Below are positions 58,091 through 64,000 of a stretch of DNA of 64,000 nt, one piece after another. The position numbers and the translations under genes were made by a program. The notes below the pieces were generated by a model. The model had not been told where the DNA came from. It did no database searches and worked only from the letters and a program-made list of their open reading frames with translations. Source of the DNA: Cephalotus follicularis (Eukaryota; Streptophyta; Magnoliopsida; Oxalidales; Cephalotaceae); NCBI GenBank assembly GCA_001972305.1, contig BDDD01000352.1, positions 62,001 through 126,000 of the forward strand. Direction: 5' to 3'. Numbering within the stretch: the stretch's first letter is position 1; every line of letters starts with the position of its first letter.

Positions 58091-59640
58091 CTAATGTTCC
58101 AACTCCTGCTAGCTTGCTTCAATCCATAAATGGATTGCTGTGGCTTACGTACCTTATGTTCATTACTAGTGGATATGAAGCCCTCAGGTTATGACATGTA
58201 AAGATCTTCCTCAATGAAACCATTTCGGAAAGCTGTCTTTACATCCATCTGATAAATCTCTTAATCGTAGTATGATGCAATAGCAAGCATAATCCGAATG
58301 GACTTAATCATGGCTACTAGAAAGAAGGTTTCATCGTAATCAATACCCCTTCTCTACTTGTAGCCCTTAGCAACCAACCTTACATTGAAGGTGCTAACAT
58401 TTCCATCTTCTCCAATCCTCCTATTGAATATCCATTTGTATCCAATGAGTATTATACCGTCAGGTGCGTTGACCAAGTTCCATACCTAGTTGGAGTACAT
58501 GTAGTCCATTTAGGATACCATGGCTTCTTTCCATGTAATGGAGTCTACATCCGATATGGCCTGACCGTAGCTAGTGGGATCATCATCTAGAGATTTACCT
58601 CTTGGGTATCTTCAATGAGAAAACTGTTGTAGTATCTCTCAAGTGCCCTCGATATCCTACTATCCTACGAATGGGTTGTGTAACATTTGCTTCCATTGTG
58701 GGCTTTGGATCTTTGGTGGGTGGTTTGTGGTGCTTGTGATAGTTCATCAATCCCTAATTCGCTCCTACTATCTCCTATAAGGAGAAAATCATTCTCTAGG
58801 AATACGGCATTCGTTGCAACAAATGCCTTGTCGTCAACGGAATGGTAGAAGTAATATCCCTTAGTTTCTTTACGATATCCAACAAAACGACACTTTACTT
58901 AATCATTTCTCCAACTTGCCTTTAGTTGTCTACTTTACCTAACCAGGACAATCCCAAATCTTAATGTGATTAAGATTGGCTTACGACCCGTCCATATCCC
59001 ATATGTAGTCTCAGGGGCAGATGTAGTTGGAACCCTGTTCAGTAAATATGCGAAAGTCTCCATGGCATATCCCCAAAGTATAGTGGTAAATCAGTATGAG
59101 ACATCATACTATGCACCATATCAAAATGAGTCATGTTCCTCCTTTCGGATACACCGTTATGCTGCGGTGTTTCAGGAGGTGCCCATTGCAAGAGAATCTC
59201 ATTCTCTCATAGATAAGTAAGAAACTCAGTAGAAAGGTATTCGCCTCCTCGATCAGATCGAAGAGTCAGAATGCTTTTCCTTACCTGTTTTTCAACCCCA
59301 TTGCTGAATACTTAAATTTCACAAAGGCTTCATACTTTTACTTCAACAGGTAAAAGTACCCATATCGTGACAAGTCATCAGTGAAGGTGATGAAATGAGA
59401 ACAACCCCCTATAGCATTAACTGTTATAGGACCACATACATAAGAGTGTATTAGTCCTAATAGATCCGTAGCTTTTTCCCATTGTCCCACAAAAGGAGAT
59501 TTGGTCATTTTTCCCTTAGGACAAGGTTCGTAGGTTGGTAAATTAACGTACTGAGAGATATTTAAATATCCCTTAGCCACCATCCTACTTACTCGTTTAT
59601 CAGAGATATGACCGAGCCTATAGTGTCATAAGTATGAGTT
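58091..59640 (-). pseudogene. Copia B RT first part, integrase and pre-integrase remnants
   Basis: On the minus strand, about 58330-58100 reads IKSIRIMLAIASYYD, QMDVKTAF and GFIEEDLYM, the first RT blocks. The region around 58330-58560 holds the RT entry, and between it and 59337 lies the integrase C-terminal half. 59583-59338 reads VAKGYLNISQY, then KGKMTKSPF and CGPITVNAIGG with HFITFTDDLSRYGY, the GAG-pre-integrase to integrase-core transition. The order is that of copia. It is broken. Confidence 0.82.
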
Positions 59641-60051
59641 ATTTACTAGTTCCCTTTTCCTTTTAGTTCCATGGTCAATATTAGGTATGTGTTTGGGTTC
59701 ATCTAAAACATAAAATCCAGGTGTTAAAAAAACTATAAATACAAAACATCTTTATAATATATAGAACAACCCTTGTTCATTATCATAAAACGGTACCTTC
59801 TGCATCTAGTGCAAATACCGATATTGTGTTCTTAATTAATATAGGCACAAAATGTACAAAATTTAATTCAATAGTTCTATCAGCAGACAGTTTTAAAAAC
59901 CTAATCTTGTACCTAATGCAACCACAAAAGCTCCATTTCCCAGTCGTAGGTCAACTTCATCCCTCCCAAGGGTTGTACCTCATCGTGGCACATGCACATC
60001 ATTTACAATGTGAGACGGGCATCCGATGTCTAGCACCCAAGAAGTAGATAA
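59641..60051 (-). pseudogene. Copia B pre-integrase and protease remnants
   Basis: Near 60040-59980 the minus strand reads SWVLDIGCPSHIVNDV, the copia protease active-site region (consensus WVLDTGC.SHI). Weaker copia-like sequence follows to 59641. The LTR of the next element begins at 60052. It is broken. Confidence 0.75.
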
Positions 60052-62007
60052 TGTAATACTTATTTCAAGGGTACAATCAATCACTACACTGGGTGGGTGT
60101 CATCTAGTGCCACCTCCTAGCTCAATCGATACACCACTTGACTATCACCATGCACTCCGATGTGATAGACTAGGTAACACTTATTTCAAGCACTTGGCGG
60201 GCAATATAACACTCACTGTCTGCAATGCAGATAAATTTGGTGAATGAGCTAGAGCCAGCTCTTGGCACATCTGCTCACCTCTGTAGTCAATCGGAAACAC
60301 TTCAATCACAATCAATCACTGAAATTACATATATATAATATGTAAAATAACACTAGTTTTCGTTGAGAAAATGGTAAACACTTTCACTTAAAATCTCTTT
60401 TGAGGAAACAATAAAACACTTCACTGACTGTGACTCACTTGGAGGAAACAGTAAGACACTACACTAGGTTTCCCTTTTGAGGAAACAAAATAGTACATTT
60501 AGTTTTCCTTTAAAAGCAGTAATAGAAAACCATTTGGTTATGCATATAGCACCAATAGTAAAGCACTAAAAATCACTTGATAGATATATATAATATCTAT
60601 AACAATATATCACTTCAATAATATGCAATCACTCAGTCAATACAATCATTGGTGGTTCTAGGAATCAAACCACATAAATGCAAGCAAACATATGCTCAGA
60701 ATGTAAAATAGTCACTATAGGCGTCGAAGTGTATCTTAGGCGTCAACGTGCACTTATGCGTCAACATTTATCTTAGGCGTTAACGTCATCTATGCGTCAC
60801 TCTTTACCCACGTGTGTTAACGCATTAAGGAAGGACCTTAGGCGTCAACGTTCAATATTTGCGCCGACGAGTTAAGGTAGGAACCTTAAGCGTCAACGTT
60901 GTCCCTTTAGGCATTGATGTCCCGGGAACCAGAAGGCTTACGCGTCAATGTGAACTTAGGCGTCGACGTAAATCATCCCGACACTACGAAACATCAACTA
61001 ACTCCAATTATGGTGTTAACGTAAACCACTTAGGAGTTGACGAAAACCAACCTATCCTTACAAAATACCGCCTATTCCAGTTATGGTGTTAACGTCAATC
61101 ATTTAGGAGTCGACGTGAATCGAACGCAGAAAGACAATCGGTTAACAATCATTTCAATCAAACATGGATTCAACACTTGGAAATCAACATGCAAGCACTC
61201 ATAATCACCAACACAATATACAAGCCATATTTTCGTAAGCATGTCATAAACCCTACTACCTACCTCTGATTCCAAGTTTCGAAAGTCCACTTCTTTAAGC
61301 TTTAATCCGATCCTCAGCTTCTCCAAGCTTCAAGATCCGGTTCAATCACTCCACTTCCGAGTTCCAAGATCTGGTCCTCAACTCCTTCTCCCGGCACAAA
61401 ATGGCGGAACAACAACGCTCTCACTCACTCTCTCTTTCACTGGTGTGAGGTTTGGAGAAGAGGAGAGGAGCTTTAATGGAGTCACTCCTCCCTCTCCTTC
61501 CTCATGGCAGGTGACAAGACCTCCATCAATCACTCTTCTCTCACTTTTCATCAATGCAGAGCATGCGGAAGTGCAAAATCTCGCACTTTTGTCCCTCACA
61601 CGTCTTTTGTCCTTCCTTTAACGTATTATGCCGACACTTTAGGCATCAACGTCAATGCTGGGCGTCAACCCATTGACTCCCTGCCTTGGCGTTAACAAGA
61701 TCTTCTAGTCGCGTTAACGCCTATCCCCTTCCGTTCACCAGCAATGGACGTTAACGTCCTCGCATGGCATCAATGCCTTCAGGTAAAAGCCTTAAGCGTG
61801 TTTCAATGTTACTTGGCATCGACGTCAATGCATGGCATTGACGCACAAGTGCCCTGATTCCTTTACCCTCAACACTTAGACTTATCTTCCTTCAATACCC
61901 ATAACAATAAGCTAATTAAAGGACAATTAGCAAATAATCTCATATCAATGTATAATTTTATTCATGAATTATACAACATACATCAAAATGAAATTGCAGT
62001 CATTACA
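60052..62007 (-). repeat. 3' LTR of chromovirus F (1956 bp)
   Basis: In plus-strand reading it starts TGTAATACTTATTTCAAGG and ends TTGCAGTCATTACA. The minus-strand start TGTAATGACTGCAA follows the purine tract directly. The partner LTR is outside the window. It carries many GGCGTCAACG motifs (60720-61110 and 61620-61850). Confidence 0.82.
60720..61850. repeat. GGCGTCAACG/GGCGTCGACG motif clusters in the F LTR
   Basis: Some two dozen copies of a 10-bp motif, GGCGTCAACG with variants GGCGTTAACG, GGCATCAATG and GGCGTCGACG. The densest run (cores at 60724, 60743, 60761, 60780 and 60797) has steps of 17-19 bp. Later copies are looser. The cores GTTAAC and GTCGAC are palindromic. Confidence 0.75.
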
Positions 62008-64000
62008 TTCCCCCTTCCTTAAAGAAAATTCGCCCCCAAATTTAGCTTTACATTCCAAACAAGTGAGGGAACTTCTCTATCATATCAGCTTCACGTTCCC
62101 AAGTAGCTTCTTCAGCCCCGTGAAACTGCCACAATACCTTCACAATAGGAATAGTCTTATTCCTTAAAACTTTCTTCTTCCTGTCCAGAATCTGTACCGG
62201 CCGTTCTTCATACGACAGGTCATCACTGATAAAACCAGGGTCATAGCTCAATATATGAGAGGGGTCGGTACATATTTCCGTAGCATGGAAACATGGAATA
62301 CACTGTGTACATTCGATAAGTTGGGTGGCAACGCTATCTAGTATGCAACTTCCCCAACTCTGTCCAGTATCTCATATGGTCTAATATACCGTGGAGCTAA
62401 TTTCCCTCTCATCCCAAACCTACGTATACCTTTCAAAGGCGAGATTCTCAAAAACACATGATCTCCCTTCTCAAACTCCAACTTCCTTCTCCTTTTGTCG
62501 GCATAACTCTTTTGCCGACTCTGTGCAGTAATCAATCTCTTCCTGATAATTTCAACCTTATCAGTGGTCTCTTGGACAAGATCAGGTCCCAACACTTGTC
62601 TTTCACCCACTTCATCCCAGCATATTGGTGATCTACACTTCCTTCCATACAAGGGCCTCATAAGGAGCCATTCCAATGCTAGAATGATAGCTGTTGTTGT
62701 AAGAGACTTCAATGAGTGAAATATGATCCTCCCAACTCCCAGTAAAATCAACAATACAAGCCCGGAGCATATCCTCAAAAGTCTGAATAGTGCGCTCTGA
62801 CTGTCCATCAGTCTGGGGGTGAAATGTAGTACTGAAACTCAGAGTCGTTCCAATCGCTGCTTGAAACTTCTTCCAAAACCTGGAAGTAAACCTTGCATCA
62901 CGGTCACAAAAAATGCTGACCGAAACTTCATGTAACTTCACTATCTCCCGTATATATAATCGAGCCAACTTCTTGATGGAATAAGTCATGTTCATCGGAA
63001 GAAAGTGAGTAGACTTGGTGAGTATGTCCACGACAACCCACACTGCTTAATGTCCATTCTGTGACCTCGGTAGGCCCGATACAAAATCCATGGTCACATG
63101 CTCCCACTTCCACTCAACCACTGGAAATGACAGTAACAATCCAGTAGGCTTTTGATGTTCGGCCTTCACTCTCTGACAAGTCAGACACCTAGCCACATAC
63201 TCGGCAATGTCTCTCTTCATACCACTCCACCAGTAGTTCCTCTTCATGTCTTGCCACATCTTAGAACTCCCTGGATGAACACTATAATGTGATTTATGAG
63301 CTTGCTGTAGTAGCTCATTCCTTATGCCCTTATCATCCGGGACACATACTCTCCCTCAGAACCTCAGTATGCCATCTAAATGTACGGAGAATTCAGAATC
63401 TGAATCTAGGTTCTCCCGAACATTCCACAATTCAGTGTCACCATACTGGGCAGTCAGAATACGATCTAGAAGTTCCAGTTGCACTCTAAGATTAGCCACA
63501 ATAACCCCTTTGGAAACCATGAACGGATTCCATCTCTGAAAATCCTCCAATAGCAATCCATCGCATCAGCAACCATGGCCTTGCGACTCAGCGCATCAGC
63601 AACTACATTAGCCTTCCCTGGGTGGTATTGAATATTACAGTTGTAGTCATTAAAGAACTCCACCCACCTTCTCTATCTCATGTTCAGCTCCTTCTAAGAG
63701 AACAAATACTTCAAACTCTTGTGGTCTGTAAATATCTCAAATTGTGCACCATAGAGATAATGTCGCCACTTCTGCAAGGCAAACACTATGGCAGCCAACT
63801 CAAGCTCATGTACGGGATAATTCTCCTCATATGGTTTCAGTTTCCTTGATGCGTAGGTAATTACCCGACCACGCTGCATGAGAACACATCCCAAGCCTTT
63901 CCCAGAAGCATAACTATAAGCAGTAAAACCCACATTACCCTCAGGTAATGCCAACACTAGAGCCGAAATCAACAGACTCTTCAACTCTTGAAAACTTGTG
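62008..64000 (-). pseudogene. Purine tract, integrase, chromodomain-like tail and RNase H of F
   Basis: On the minus strand, RNase H at 63984-63694 ([50 protein letters not shown]). The integrase zinc region and core at 63259-62633 ([50 protein letters not shown]). The integrase tail at about 62640-62338 (YADKRRRKLEFEKGDHVFLR) and the chromodomain-like end at 62251-62048 (VQILDRKKKVLRNKTIP, EEATWEREADM). RT and everything upstream lie beyond the window. It is broken. Confidence 0.85.

Larger units (their letters stand above)
22575..60051 (-). mobile_element. Copia B: Ty1/copia element split by nested insertions
   Basis: Copia-type pieces on the minus strand lie in the correct order across 37 kb: protease (about 60046-59950), pre-integrase and integrase (59640-59338), RT first part (about 59337-58091), RT middle (44254-44055), RT end with RNase H (25128-24201) and the 3' LTR (24200 to about 22575). 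The gaps are explained by a solo LTR (25129-44054) and a gypsy element (44255-58090). A third insertion begins at 60052, and the rest lies outside the window. The pieces are broken. Confidence 0.85.
60052..64000 (-). mobile_element. Tekay-like chromovirus F, 3' part, runs off the window
   Basis: A 3' LTR (60052-62007), a purine tract (62008-62020), then chromodomain-like tail, integrase and RNase H on the minus strand up to the window end. GCGAATTTTCTTTAAGGAAGG before the LTR is the Tekay-type 3' signature and the counterpart of the Tekay element at 42.7 kb. It is inserted in the protease region of copia B. Whether the whole element is intact cannot be judged; the visible part looks broken at a few places. 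Confidence 0.85.

Overview
This window comes from the nuclear genome of a flowering plant and consists almost entirely of transposable elements. I find no intact host gene. The plant origin is shown by Tekay-type chromovirus, Tat and copia retrotransposons primed by initiator methionine tRNA, by a CACTA (En/Spm) transposon, and by decayed plastid DNA (trnI-CAU, 16S rRNA and ccsA fragments). I cannot name the species.

Layout. (1) Positions 1-12686 are an old copia element on the minus strand (copia A) with 2.5 kb LTRs. A small gag-only retrotransposon (2463-6334, 5-bp target duplication CTACT) sits inside its polymerase region. The end of another LTR (1-120) sits in its 3' LTR. (2) 12687-18271 is a block of organelle-derived and unassigned DNA. 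It is split by a 2.55 kb solo LTR (14927-17478, target duplication CCATT). (3) 18272-22574 is a truncated Tat-lineage gypsy element with a tandem repeat and an antisense coiled-coil frame behind its integrase. (4) From about 22575 to 60051 runs a second minus-strand copia (copia B), cut into pieces by two insertions. The first is a solo LTR (25129-44054) that itself contains a CACTA transposon (26152-32528) and a Tekay chromovirus (33394-43905, duplication GAGAT). The chromovirus 5' LTR holds a truncated gypsy element (34050 to about 38495). The second insertion is a gypsy element (44255-58090) carrying one solo LTR in its pol region and another in its 3' LTR. (5) 60052-64000 is the 3' part of a further minus-strand Tekay-like element, which runs off the window.

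Nesting reaches four levels: copia B, solo LTR, Tekay element, truncated gypsy. At least four elements survive as solo LTRs, a sign of active LTR-LTR recombination. By eye, the copia A LTRs differ more from each other (roughly one base in ten) than those of the nested gypsy elements (roughly 6-7 per cent). This fits the nesting order.

The most unusual signal is not a gene. At least six different LTRs carry short palindromic or near-palindromic motifs with a GTCGAC-like core (CAGTCGRCTG, AAAGACGTCGACGTCTTT, CGTCGACGCTTT, GGCGTCAACG). The motifs are spaced at about 21 bp, exactly 21 bp in the gag-only element, while the DNA between them has diverged. Such helically phased, conserved cores in unrelated LTRs could be arrays of protein-binding sites.
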